From Thermococcus sp. JdFR-02 (GTDB taxonomy: Archaea > Methanobacteriota_B > Thermococci > Thermococcales > Thermococcaceae): a stretch of DNA of 64,000 bases. Shown one piece after another: positions 28,158 through 37,810 of this stretch (the first letter of the stretch is position 1; the number at the start of each line of letters is the position of its first letter). Position numbers and translations under genes: made by a program. A model generated the notes under the pieces. That model had not been told where the DNA came from. It saw nothing but the letters and a program-made list of their open reading frames with translations, and did not search any database. Location of the stretch: contig MTLP01000032.1 in assembly GCA_002009975.1 (NCBI GenBank), positions 1 through 64,000 of the forward strand, given 5' to 3'.

Positions 28158-29420
28158 TTATAGTTCCAATCCATACCTCCCAACCAGTTCATCGCTTATT
28201 ATTTTTCTCTCTGCTATTTCCCCATAAACGTGAGCACTCTTTCTTGGTTTTCTCTCAAAGGTTTCAAAGTTGACCTCAACCAATCCAAATCTCGGCTCAA
28301 ATCCTTCAGCCCATTCAAAGTTGTCCATGAAAGACCAATAGAAATAACCTCTAACGTCATAGCCCTCACTTAAGGCTTTATGAACGTACTGCAAATGCTG
28401 AATTATAAACTCTATTCTCCATTCATCGTCAAGAGTTGCTATTCCGTTTTCCGTTATATAAATCGGCTTTTCATAGCGGTCTTGAACCCTTGTTACTGCT
28501 TCATAAATTCCCTTAGGATAGACACTCCAGCCCATTAACGTTTTTCTCTTACTTAGATCAGCTAAGCTTACTTCTAAAAAGAGGTTAAATGGATTCCAAG
28601 AGTGCTTAATCTCATGAACTGTATAATAGTTAATCCCAATAAAATCAACATCACTCTTAGGAACTTTGTAAGTTTTTATAGGCGTCCTAACTTTGCCGCT
28701 CCAGATTGCATCTAAAAAGTACCAGTTGAAAAGGTTGTCTGCTTTTTCCTTAGCTTTAATATCTGCTTTGCTTTCACTTGCAGGTTTCATAATTGGAATA
28801 TTCTTCACAATACCAACTTGAACTTTTTTGGACTTTAAGATCTCGTAAGCAATCGCATGTGCCCTTAAAAGATTTGCCTCAATTTTGCCAGCCCTTAAGG
28901 GATTCCTAATGAAAGGGGGCCAGTAACCTTGAATATATCCTGTAGTTACATAAACCATTGGCTCGTTAAAAGTTGCAAAGAGATTAACACCTTTTAGCTC
29001 TGCGATGCTTTCAACATATTTCTCCCAATACTTCAAGTTCTCCTCCTTTGCAAAGCCCCCTTTTTTCATAAACCACAGCGGGCTCGTAAAATGATGTAAA
29101 GTGATCATTGGAACAATATTATTCTCGTTAAGCAAATTAACGATTTCTTGATACCTTTGTATTGCTTCTTCGTTTATTTCGTTCTCTCTCGGAAAAATTC
29201 TGCTCCACTCAATAGAAAAGCGGTAAGCATTGTAGTTGAGCTCTGTCATAAGCTTAATATCCTCCCTATAAAGCTCCCAGTGATTGCAGGCTTTTCCAGA
29301 TTTGTACTTTAATTTTCCGCTTTGCTCATAGAACCACCAGTCGTTGTGAATGTTGTCCCCCTCAACTTGGTGTGAAGATGTTGCAGTACCAAAGAGAAAG
29401 TTATCTGGAAACTTAAGCAT
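28158..29420 (-). CDS. GH1 beta-glycosidase (beta-galactosidase/beta-glucosidase)
   Basis: A 420-residue family 1 glycoside hydrolase. The acid/base glutamate is in ATFNEPMVY and the nucleophile in YITENGIATL, with the family start FPDNFLFGTATSSHQVEG. The length is close to the 423-residue P. horikoshii beta-glycosidase and shorter than the 470-510-residue CelB/LacS enzymes. It has no signal peptide. It converges on the GH4 gene and diverges from galT (52-base gap), so it would supply intracellular galactose or glucose from beta-linked sugars. Confidence 0.92.
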   Translation of the reverse strand: MLKFPDNFLFGTATSSHQVEGDNIHNDWWFYEQSGKLKYKSGKACNHWELYREDIKLMTELNYNAYRFSIEWSRIFPRENEINEEAIQRYQEIVNLLNENNIVPMITLHHFTSPLWFMKKGGFAKEENLKYWEKYVESIAELKGVNLFATFNEPMVYVTTGYIQGYWPPFIRNPLRAGKIEANLLRAHAIAYEILKSKKVQVGIVKNIPIMKPASESKADIKAKEKADNLFNWYFLDAIWSGKVRTPIKTYKVPKSDVDFIGINYYTVHEIKHSWNPFNLFLEVSLADLSKRKTLMGWSVYPKGIYEAVTRVQDRYEKPIYITENGIATLDDEWRIEFIIQHLQYVHKALSEGYDVRGYFYWSFMDNFEWAEGFEPRFGLVEVNFETFERKPRKSAHVYGEIAERKIISDELVGRYGLEL

Positions 29421-29472
29421 TTAAGACACCAAGTCTTATATTACTTTAGCTCCAAATTAAAGTTGTGGTAAT

Positions 29473-30456
29473 ATGAGAGAGCTTCGCTATAATCCCCTAA
29501 CAGGTCAATGGATAATGGTTTCAGCTGTTAGGAAGAAAAGACCATGGCGACCAAAAAATTTTTGTCCTTTTTGCCCAGGAAGCGAAGAAACCGGTTATGG
29601 CTGGGAAGTTTTAATTTTACCTAATAAGTTCCCAATGCTTGATTTTAAAGCTAAAAGACCTGAAAGTGATAAATTTTACAAAAAAGCTAGAGCAATTGGA
29701 CAGTGTAGTGTGATTGTAGAAACGCCAGAACACGATTTGAATGATTTAGATGAGCTGTCTCTAGAGCAGATGATTAAGGTTGTGAAGCTTTGGAGAGACA
29801 TAACTCAAAAGTTCATTGAGAATGAGAAAATAGCCTATTTAGCGATTTTCAGAAATAAAGGTGAAGAAATTGGAGTTAGCTTAACCCATCCACACGGACA
29901 GCTCTATGCTTTGCCTTTCATTCCTTTAAAAGCTCGACTAAAGATTGAGAACTCAAGGAAGTACTTTAAGCGATTTAAAGAGTGTCTTTTCTGCAGCATT
30001 TTAGAAGAAGAAAAGAAAGAAAGTGAGCGAATGATTTACGAAAACAGAGGTTTTGTTCTTTTCATGCCCTTCTTCGCAAACTGGACATTTGAGATCCATG
30101 TATACCCAAAAAGACATATCCAGTGGTTCACCCAACTAAATGAGAGAGAGCTTGAAGATCTGGCTGATATTTTAAGAGTGACAACTGGAACCCTAAATGC
30201 CCTTTTCAATGAGCAGATGCCATACGTTATGAACGTCTATCAAGCACCATTTAAGGGAAAATACGATTTCTATCATTTGCATATTGAGTTCTATCCTCTT
30301 TTGAGAGAGAAGGACAAACTAAAGTACGCTGCAGGAATTGAAATGGGAACTTGGGATTTCACATATGACGGTAATCCAGAAGAAAATGCTCAAAAGCTTA
30401 GAGAAGCCTGCAGAAAAATAGTAAAGAGACTAAAAACAAAGGGGAAATGTTACTAA
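29473..30456 (+). CDS. galT: Galactose-1-phosphate uridylyltransferase
   Basis: A 327-residue HIT-superfamily transferase exchanging UMP between UDP-glucose and galactose-1-phosphate. The active site HPHGQLYALPF carries the nucleophilic histidine. Zinc pairs CPFC near residue 31 and CLFC near residue 175, and a late HLHIEFYP motif are typical. GTGGT precedes the ATG. Together with galK it completes the two transfer steps of the Leloir pathway. The epimerase galE is not in the window. Its stop overlaps the convergent C69 peptidase gene by four bases. Confidence 0.94.
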   Translation: MRELRYNPLTGQWIMVSAVRKKRPWRPKNFCPFCPGSEETGYGWEVLILPNKFPMLDFKAKRPESDKFYKKARAIGQCSVIVETPEHDLNDLDELSLEQMIKVVKLWRDITQKFIENEKIAYLAIFRNKGEEIGVSLTHPHGQLYALPFIPLKARLKIENSRKYFKRFKECLFCSILEEEKKESERMIYENRGFVLFMPFFANWTFEIHVYPKRHIQWFTQLNERELEDLADILRVTTGTLNALFNEQMPYVMNVYQAPFKGKYDFYHLHIEFYPLLREKDKLKYAAGIEMGTWDFTYDGNPEENAQKLREACRKIVKRLKTKGKCY

Positions 30457-31748
30457 AACTTCAATCCTGCGCTCTCATTAACTTTTTTCCAATTTCTACC
30501 ATAGAGAAAAGATAACTTTCTAGGCTTTATCTTAGCATTCCACCTCTCTAAGAGATTCTTCTCTTTTTCAAATGCCCATTTTGTTAAGCTGGAGAGTTCT
30601 TCTTTTGCTGCTTCACCTTTTAGGTATCTGTCCCTAACATCGCGCTCCTTTTCAATGATCTTCTTCTGCAATGCATCTCTCTCTTTTGAGAACTCTTCAA
30701 TGTAAGCTCTATAATTCGTTTGGAACTTTCTGTGAAAAGCTTCAAATTGCCACCAGTAGGTGTTGGGATCATACTTGTTTGTGGCTTTTTCTCCCAAATT
30801 TAGCGGTGCTTCGAAATAGAAGGGTTTGAAGATGCTTAAGCACGGAATGGAAGTTCCAGTGAACCAGTGAACTTGAAAGTTCTCAGTTAGCTCAGAAATT
30901 TGTGATGAAGCAGTTTGAGATGGTCTCGTTAAGCCTCCAAAGTGCATGCATATGTCTCGCATTGAACCTTTTTCCGGGTTAAATGGTTCTACTTGATGAG
31001 AGCGTAGAATTTCCATCATATATTCCAAGCTTATCTCTCCTTCCTTCTCCTTAAGTTTCTGGTAGGTAAAAGCCCTCCTTTCCCTTCCATAGGCAAAATG
31101 AGTGTAGAATCTATCGGAAAAATATTTTGCAAAGTTAAAATCTCTCTTCTCCTTAGCTAATTTTTCAACACCCTTAGAAGCTAAATCCCAATTATTGCCA
31201 ATTGTTAAAGCATTGGAAATGCTGTACACGTCTTTAATTTTCTTTGTTACCCAATATTTTCCAGCGGTTTCTAAGACCCATGCTTCCTTAGGATCAGCGA
31301 TTATGAAAGAGTTGTGATAGTAGAGCTTATGCTCGTAACTTCCATTTCCACCTTGCCCATATTCTTCAATAATTGAGATTATGAAATCTAAAGCCTCTTT
31401 TGCCGTCTTCGTTCTCTCTAAAGCCAATCTTATCATGTCCATTCCCAAAATTCCAACCTTTTCATATGGCTCTTTCGTAAAAACAGCAGTATTTCCAATT
31501 ACTAAGCCAAACTCGTTAGCACCCATTTCTGCTCCCCACATCCACCAAGGGCGTGAGAGAATTACTGCATAGGTTTCCTTAACTTGAGGGAATTCAATGT
31601 AAGTGAGCTTAACTTTTTCTTCACTATGCTCTTTTCTTGGAATGAACTCTAAAATTTGGGCTTCATTTGGATCTCTATCACTGTTCTTGGCAAAAATCAT
31701 CTCTCCATTTTCCGTAGCTTTAGGGGTTGCAATAAGAACATCACACAT
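30453..31748 (-). CDS. C69-family (secernin-like) Ntn hydrolase / dipeptidase
   Basis: A 431-residue protein beginning MCDVLIATP, with the N-terminal-nucleophile cysteine at position 2, exposed after removal of the initiator methionine. The family signatures FAKNSDRDPNEAQ, SRPWWMWGAEMGANEFGL and HNSFIIADPKEAWVLETAG place it in peptidase family C69 (dipeptidase U34/secernin). It probably cleaves dipeptides or related amide bonds in the cytoplasm. The C-terminal 100 residues form a charged coiled coil. Substrate unknown. Confidence 0.88.
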   Translation of the reverse strand: MCDVLIATPKATENGEMIFAKNSDRDPNEAQILEFIPRKEHSEEKVKLTYIEFPQVKETYAVILSRPWWMWGAEMGANEFGLVIGNTAVFTKEPYEKVGILGMDMIRLALERTKTAKEALDFIISIIEEYGQGGNGSYEHKLYYHNSFIIADPKEAWVLETAGKYWVTKKIKDVYSISNALTIGNNWDLASKGVEKLAKEKRDFNFAKYFSDRFYTHFAYGRERRAFTYQKLKEKEGEISLEYMMEILRSHQVEPFNPEKGSMRDICMHFGGLTRPSQTASSQISELTENFQVHWFTGTSIPCLSIFKPFYFEAPLNLGEKATNKYDPNTYWWQFEAFHRKFQTNYRAYIEEFSKERDALQKKIIEKERDVRDRYLKGEAAKEELSSLTKWAFEKEKNLLERWNAKIKPRKLSFLYGRNWKKVNESAGLKF

Positions 31749-31795
31749 AAGTCACACCAAAGAAAATAGGAAAAACTAAGAAATAATGTTTTCTA

Positions 31796-33115
31796 TCATC
31801 TAAACCTTCTCAAAGCCATCTCTGCGGCTATGGTTATTGGATCTATAGTTGGACTTATCGGTGGAGCATAAGCAGTTTCTCCATAGGCTATATCCTCAAC
31901 AGTTGCGTTCTTTTGAGCAGCAAAGCTTAATGTCATTATCCTTCCCCAAACTCTTTCGCCACCAACTATTTGTGCCCCTATAAGCTTTTTATCGCTTTTC
32001 TTAAAGATTAATTTAACGCTTATTGGCTTTCCACCAGGGTAATATTCGGGCTTTGTTGAACCTTTAAATTTTCCAACAACAATGTCCAAGCCTTCCCTCT
32101 TAGCCCTCTCTTCTGTCATTCCAAATGTGCCAATTTCAAGCTCAAATAACTCTGTAATTGCAGTATTAAAGACTGGTCTAAACTTAACGCTGCCACCTAA
32201 GGCATTAATCGCCGCTACTTTTGCCATTCTAACAGCTGTTGTTCCCAATTGACTTAGTATCCTTTGTCCAGTTACTGCATCAATGACTTCAGCACAGTCA
32301 CCAAGTGCATAAATATCCTTATCGCTTGTCCTCAAGTATTCATCAACTACTATTCCCCTGCTAACTTCCAAGCCTGCTTGCTTTGCTAAATCAACATTAG
32401 CCCTAACTCCAGTGGCAACTAAAACTAAATCTGCTTCAATCTCTTCCTCTCCAATCTTTACCCTCTCAACTGGACTACCAATTATTTCACTAACTCCAAC
32501 ACCAAACTTAAATTGAATTCCCTTTTCTTCCAGGTGCTTTTGAACAATTGAAGCCATGTCCTTATCAAGCATCGTAGGCAATAAATGCTCCAAAAGCTCA
32601 ACGACTAAAACCTCTAAACCAAGCTCTTTAAAGGCAACTGCACCTTCAAGCCCAATTAATCCAGCACCGATTACAACAGCTTTCTTTGGTTTCCTCTTTT
32701 CAAGATATTCTTTGATCTTGACAACATCATCCATCTTCTTTAGTGTGAAAACGCCTTCATTTTCAACCCCCTTTATTGGAGGGACAAATGCTCTTGAACC
32801 TACAGCTAAAATTAGTTTATCATAAGGGACTTCTCCTTTATCGGTAATGACAACCCTCCTTTCCCTATCAATTGCCTTAGCCTCTGTTTCAAGCATTAAC
32901 TTAATTTTCTGTCTTTCATAAAAGCTATTTGGAAAAACTACTATATCTTCAAGCTTTGGAATTTTGCCGCTCAAAACAAATGGCAATGCGCAAGGTGAAT
33001 ATTGCATCGTCTTTTCCTTCCCAATGACAATGATCTCCGCTTTTCTGTCGATTTTTCTTGCAAAAAGGGCAAAATTACTCCCAGCAGTCCCAGAACCTAC
33101 GACCACTATACGCAT
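31796..33115 (-). CDS. CoA-disulfide reductase / NAD(P)H:sulfur oxidoreductase family flavoprotein
   Basis: A 439-residue FAD-dependent pyridine nucleotide-disulfide oxidoreductase. The FAD motif is VVVGSGTAGSNFAL, the single redox cysteine is Cys42 in YSPCALPFVLSG, the NAD motif is VVIGAGLIGLEGAV, and the second FAD motif is IYALGDCAEV. In Thermococcales this family includes CoA-disulfide reductase and the CoA-dependent NAD(P)H:sulfur reductase (NSR) used in sulfur respiration. Sequence alone does not separate the two. GGTGGTG before 33115 fixes the start. Confidence 0.88.
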   Translation of the reverse strand: MRIVVVGSGTAGSNFALFARKIDRKAEIIVIGKEKTMQYSPCALPFVLSGKIPKLEDIVVFPNSFYERQKIKLMLETEAKAIDRERRVVITDKGEVPYDKLILAVGSRAFVPPIKGVENEGVFTLKKMDDVVKIKEYLEKRKPKKAVVIGAGLIGLEGAVAFKELGLEVLVVELLEHLLPTMLDKDMASIVQKHLEEKGIQFKFGVGVSEIIGSPVERVKIGEEEIEADLVLVATGVRANVDLAKQAGLEVSRGIVVDEYLRTSDKDIYALGDCAEVIDAVTGQRILSQLGTTAVRMAKVAAINALGGSVKFRPVFNTAITELFELEIGTFGMTEERAKREGLDIVVGKFKGSTKPEYYPGGKPISVKLIFKKSDKKLIGAQIVGGERVWGRIMTLSFAAQKNATVEDIAYGETAYAPPISPTIDPITIAAEMALRRFR

Positions 33116-33185
33116 CAGCACCACCAAAGAAATGGTCATTTAATAGGTATAAAAGGATATCCTTGAAAAGAAGGAAGGAGAAAAG

Positions 33186-33917
<732 letters not shown>

Positions 33918-33933
33918 TCAGTGAATGTAATGC

Positions 33934-34224
33934 TCACGTTTTTTGCTGAAGAGTCTCAGCTAAATTGAGACAAACATCATTAACAAGCCTTTTCCAGCTG
34001 TACTTTCTATGAAGCCATTGCTCAATCTTTAATTGCTCCTTTTCAAGAGATTTTTCAAGATCTTCATAGGTGAGATTGAGAAAAAGCAGAATGTCGCACC
34101 ATTCACATGTTCTCCATAAGTAGTCTGCTAGGTACTTAACGACATTCCTCCTCTTTGCAACCAATCTAACATTTGGTTCAGGAGGAGTAGGCAACTCAAA
34201 CAAGACAGCTTCCATAACTTCCAC
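33934..34224 (-). CDS. Hypothetical protein, small helical
   Basis: A 96-residue protein I do not recognise. It is basic and helical, with a CEWC pair near residue 41 and a tryptophan-rich tail (KIEQWLHRKYSWKRLVNDVC). The pattern of paired helices with charged ends is reminiscent of small HEPN-like or substrate-binding helical proteins, but no diagnostic motif is present. A weak TATATACTACTAAG element lies about 30 bases upstream. It sits between pyrH and the proline dehydrogenase operon on the same strand. Confidence 0.5.
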   Translation of the reverse strand: MEVMEAVLFELPTPPEPNVRLVAKRRNVVKYLADYLWRTCEWCDILLFLNLTYEDLEKSLEKEQLKIEQWLHRKYSWKRLVNDVCLNLAETLQQKT

Positions 34225-34288
34225 TGATTATTATTTTGACTTAGTAGTATATAACACTTGACAAATTTAAAAAAATAAGCAGAAGAAA

Positions 34289-35458
34289 CTACCCAATTTG
34301 GAAAGCAGCACTTCTTAGTTCTCCTCTTTCAAATCTATGGGGATCGTACCATTCAAGGTCTAATGGAACTTTTGTAACTCTTCCTTTTACTATGAGCTCT
34401 GCAATTCCCTCACCAACACCTGGAGCCATCATAAAGCCGTGACCGCTGAATCCAGCTGCTATGTAAAATCCATCTATATAGTTAATCTTTCCGATTGCTG
34501 GATTTTTATCTGGTGTCTTTGCATAGAATCCAGCCCATTGTCTAATTACGTGAACATACTTTAAAGCGGGGATTATTGTCGTAGCCCACTTTAAAACTTC
34601 TCTGAGGAACTCATAAGTTGGATTCATATCATAAGTGGGCCCATATTCAAGTCCAGTTCCACAGAGAACTCCTCCGTCTTCTCCATCTTGAAGTACATAG
34701 GAATCATTATAAGCAGGTGGACAGACCAGTGGCTCAATTTGTCCCGGTTCTATTGGCTCGGTTTTTACCAATTGATGCTTATAGGGCTTTATTGGGATTA
34801 ATTCCCTATCTAATCCGGCCATTTCATTTATTATCGGTGCCCAAGCGTTTGCTGCATTGACAACTATATTGGTCTTTATTGTCCCTTTCTCTGTCTTAAC
34901 TCCCCTAATTTCTCCGTTCTCAACGATTATTCCAGTGACTGGAGTGTATTCATAAATTTCAACACCCATCTCTCTTGCTTTCTTTGCAAAGGCAAAAACC
35001 GCTTTGAATGGACAGGCTTTTCCGTCAGTCGGGTTCCATGCTCCAGCAAGCACAAAATCGGTATTTAACGGTGGTACTATCTCCTTAGCTTCTTCTGGTG
35101 TTATTAGCCTTGTAGGAACACCAAATTTATTTTGAAGTTTTATGTTATTCTTAAAGGTCTCAACCTCCTCTTCACTTGTTGCCAAGAATAGGTATCCAGT
35201 TTGCTTAAAGTTTATATCGTACTCGAGTTCCTCACTTAGCTTTTTCCACCTTTCAATGTTGTATTTTTGAAGCTTTATGTTTGCTTCATCCGTGAACTGA
35301 GCTCTTATACCACTTGCACACCTAAACGTAGAACCGCTTCCTAAATAGCCCTTTTCCAATAGAACAACGTCTTCAACTCCCATCTTTGCCAAGTGATAGG
35401 CTATTGAGGTTCCAGTACTCCCTCCACCTATTATGACAACTTCCGCTCTACTCTTCAT
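34289..35458 (-). CDS. pdhB: Dye-linked L-proline dehydrogenase beta subunit (PdhB)
   Basis: A 389-residue DAO-family flavoprotein, the subunit that oxidises L-proline to pyrroline-5-carboxylate. It has the FAD motif VVIGGGSTGTSIAYHLAKMG, SGSTFRCASGIRAQF, and a C-terminal IAAGFSGHGFMMAPGVGEG block typical of sarcosine/proline oxidases. It is the last gene of an operon ordered A-F-X-B, the arrangement known for the heterotetrameric enzyme of Thermococcus profundus. Its start overlaps the pdhX stop by 11 bases. A 65-base stretch near 35091-35155 is almost identical to the paralog at 38595-38659. Confidence 0.88.
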   Translation of the reverse strand: MKSRAEVVIIGGGSTGTSIAYHLAKMGVEDVVLLEKGYLGSGSTFRCASGIRAQFTDEANIKLQKYNIERWKKLSEELEYDINFKQTGYLFLATSEEEVETFKNNIKLQNKFGVPTRLITPEEAKEIVPPLNTDFVLAGAWNPTDGKACPFKAVFAFAKKAREMGVEIYEYTPVTGIIVENGEIRGVKTEKGTIKTNIVVNAANAWAPIINEMAGLDRELIPIKPYKHQLVKTEPIEPGQIEPLVCPPAYNDSYVLQDGEDGGVLCGTGLEYGPTYDMNPTYEFLREVLKWATTIIPALKYVHVIRQWAGFYAKTPDKNPAIGKINYIDGFYIAAGFSGHGFMMAPGVGEGIAELIVKGRVTKVPLDLEWYDPHRFERGELRSAAFQIG

Positions 35459-35726
35459 CTATCTCACCCACCAAAATTCCTACGGGGACAGGTCTCACAG
35501 GAGTTCTAGTTGCAGGCAACTTAATTTCGTCTGGCTTTCTACCTGTTTTTCTTGCCAAAATGCTTATTATCATTGGCATGCACGTCCTACCTTGACATGG
35601 TCCCATCCCAACCCTTAAAATGCGCTTTATCATCTCTATATCCGTCACTCCCTGATCTATTAGGGCTTCAATTTCTTCTAATGTGACTTCATTACATCTA
35701 CAGATGATGATATCTTTTTTGCTCAT
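35448..35726 (-). CDS. pdhX: Proline dehydrogenase small iron-sulfur subunit (PdhX, BFD-like)
   Basis: A 92-residue protein with four cysteines in the BFD-like pattern: CRC near residue 9 and CQGRTC near residue 44. They flank helices (TLEEIEALIDQGVTDIEMIKR) and probably hold a 2Fe-2S cluster. In the Thermococcus proline dehydrogenase the small delta subunit bridges the alpha and beta flavoproteins for electron transfer. It overlaps its neighbours on both sides, indicating tight translational coupling. Confidence 0.85.
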   Translation of the reverse strand: MSKKDIIICRCNEVTLEEIEALIDQGVTDIEMIKRILRVGMGPCQGRTCMPMIISILARKTGRKPDEIKLPATRTPVRPVPVGILVGEIDEE

Positions 35727-36220
35727 TCTCTCACCACCTTAACAGCCCTAACATCCCAAGCAAGCTCTATCGGCATCTCAACTGTGATTACTGGCGTATC
35801 TCCTTTGCTCTTTTCTCTTGGAATTACTAAAACTACCTTTCCTTTTCCTACTTCCTCTCCAATTCTGTTTAGAAGGATAACCTCTTCCCCAATTTCTGGA
35901 ACTGGTAATAGCTCGTGAGGCATCGTTACCCTGGCTTTGTCGCCTTTGTAGTGAATCATGAAGAAAGCCAACCCAGGGCAAATCTGAACACAAAGAGAAC
36001 AGCCAACACATTTTTCATAATCAACGAGTGGAATTGCATTCGGGTTTTCCATGAGAACAGCTTCAGTCGGACAAATTTCTTTACACGGTGTACACGGTAT
36101 TTCTTGCGGGCATTCCGGAATTGCAACCGGTCTTTGTCTTAATCTCTCCTCACTTGGAAGCTCTCCCAATACTTCCTTTAGCTCCTCAATGGTAACATAG
36201 CCCTTTGAGAGGTAGTTCAT
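35723..36220 (-). CDS. pdhF: Ferredoxin-like subunit of proline dehydrogenase (PdhF)
   Basis: A 165-residue protein with two cysteine clusters, CPQEIPCTPCKEICP near residues 37-51 and CVGCSLCVQICP near 73-84, consistent with two 4Fe-4S centres. A beta-rich C-terminal domain (about 100-165) may mediate subunit contact. The gene is present in this operon but missing from the paralogous operon at 37.8-40.4 kb. Its start overlaps the pdhA stop (ATGA). Confidence 0.85.
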   Translation of the reverse strand: MNYLSKGYVTIEELKEVLGELPSEERLRQRPVAIPECPQEIPCTPCKEICPTEAVLMENPNAIPLVDYEKCVGCSLCVQICPGLAFFMIHYKGDKARVTMPHELLPVPEIGEEVILLNRIGEEVGKGKVVLVIPREKSKGDTPVITVEMPIELAWDVRAVKVVRE

Positions 36221-37653
36221 TCTACCACCACCTTTTCGAGACCCTTAAGAACCTTCCTTCCAAAGGGTCCACTCCTAAACTCATCCAACTCTTTTTGTGC
36301 TTTCTCAATCTCCTTTAACCACTCTGGAGAAGCAATGCCAGCACTTAAAGCTGCAGCAATTCCCGCAATTTTGCCTTCAAGCATTGCAGTGGTAGCTTCT
36401 TCAATTCCAGCACTATCGCCTGCAACAAAAATTCCTTTAATTGTAGTTTCTAAGCGCTTATCTCTAATTACAACATGTCCTCCAAGTTCTGGAGCGTATT
36501 TTATTTGACATCCAACTTGGTGTAAAAGCTCTATACTTGGTCTCAGACCTACAGCCAAGGCTATAACATCAACTTCAAAGACCTTCTCAGTTCCTGGAAT
36601 TGGCTTCCAATTCTCATCAATTTGCGCAACAATTGCCCTTTCAACTTTTTCTTTCCCCTCAGCCCTCAAAATTGTGTGTCTTGTCAAAATTGGAACACCT
36701 AAGCGTCTAACCTTAGCTGCGTGAACAAAATAACCACCAATCTTTGGCAGTGCCTCAACTATTGCCTTAACCTCAACTCCAGCTTGTATTAATTGATAGG
36801 CTAAAATTAGTCCAACGTTTCCAGCTCCTATTATCAATACTCTATCCCCTGGTTTTACGCCATAGGTATTCATCAAAGTTTGAATTGCTCCGGCTCCATA
36901 AATTCCGGGCAAATCATTGTTCTCAAATGGGATCATTCTTTCCATTGCCCCGGTTGCCACAATAACTGCTTTCCCTCTAAACTCAACAAGCTCTTTGTTC
37001 TTCCTAACGCCCACAACTAATTTTGTGTCATCTTCTTGGAGCAAAGCAATCGCAGAAGTTTCTAAGAAAACTTTGATATTTTCCCTCTTCTTGACTTCCT
37101 CCTCAAGTATGTCAGCAATTTTAACTCCTCTAACTCCTGCAAATTGCTCCCTCTTTCCAAAGAACTTATGAGTTTGCTTAACCAATTGACCGCCAAGCAT
37201 TGGATTTTCATCTAAAAGAGCAACTTTTGCACCTGCATCGCTTGCATAAATAGCCGCCATCAAACCCGCAGGTCCTCCCCCTATAATAACAATATCAGCA
37301 TCTATTTTCTCAGGATCTTTCCACTTCGGCGGTTTTGCTGTTGTCGGCAACTTCGGCTTTGCTTTTTGTTTGGTTATTTGCATCCCATCTTCAACCAAAG
37401 TTATACATGTTCTTACGTTTGGAATCCCATTTACGGTCATTAAACAAGAAGCACACTTCCCAATTGCACAGAAAAGCCCTCTTGGTCTATCCTTTTGGAA
37501 TGTATGTGCTAGAACCCTAATCCCAGCGGCATGTAATGCCATCACTATTGTTTCGCCTTCATAGGCTTCAATCGGCTGTCCCTCGAAATAAATTGTAACT
37601 TTTTTGCCCCGTCTTTCTTGAAAATTCAGAATAGGATGTTCAGTGAGGCGCAT
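36217..37653 (-). CDS. pdhA: Proline dehydrogenase alpha subunit (PdhA)
   Basis: A 478-residue flavoprotein. The N-terminal 100 residues form a plant-ferredoxin-like 2Fe-2S domain with cysteines in LFCAIGKCASCLMT. The rest is a two-dinucleotide-domain oxidoreductase with IVIIGGGPAGLMAAIYA (FAD), VLIIGAGNVGLILAYQL (NAD-type) and GIFVAGDSAGIEEAT. In the T. profundus enzyme this subunit accepts electrons from the proline-oxidising subunit and has NADH dehydrogenase activity. It is the first gene of the operon. GGTGAACCTACC precedes the ATG. Confidence 0.87.
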   Translation of the reverse strand: MRLTEHPILNFQERRGKKVTIYFEGQPIEAYEGETIVMALHAAGIRVLAHTFQKDRPRGLFCAIGKCASCLMTVNGIPNVRTCITLVEDGMQITKQKAKPKLPTTAKPPKWKDPEKIDADIVIIGGGPAGLMAAIYASDAGAKVALLDENPMLGGQLVKQTHKFFGKREQFAGVRGVKIADILEEEVKKRENIKVFLETSAIALLQEDDTKLVVGVRKNKELVEFRGKAVIVATGAMERMIPFENNDLPGIYGAGAIQTLMNTYGVKPGDRVLIIGAGNVGLILAYQLIQAGVEVKAIVEALPKIGGYFVHAAKVRRLGVPILTRHTILRAEGKEKVERAIVAQIDENWKPIPGTEKVFEVDVIALAVGLRPSIELLHQVGCQIKYAPELGGHVVIRDKRLETTIKGIFVAGDSAGIEEATTAMLEGKIAGIAAALSAGIASPEWLKEIEKAQKELDEFRSGPFGRKVLKGLEKVVVE

Positions 37654-37810
37654 GGTAGGTTCACCAATGCAAAATTTAGCTATTTTATGTATATGAAAAT
37701 TTCCTCAATGTTAAGTTTTTCACCTTTGGTTACAGCGCCAAAACATGCAGAATAGAAATTTGACAATTTAAACTTGTTAAAATACAAAAAAGAATTAAAC
37801 AAACAAAAAG

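Noticed and set aside
33934-34224. Antitoxin or HEPN toxin
   Set aside because: The small helical protein lacks the R-x4-6-H motif and has no partner gene beside it.
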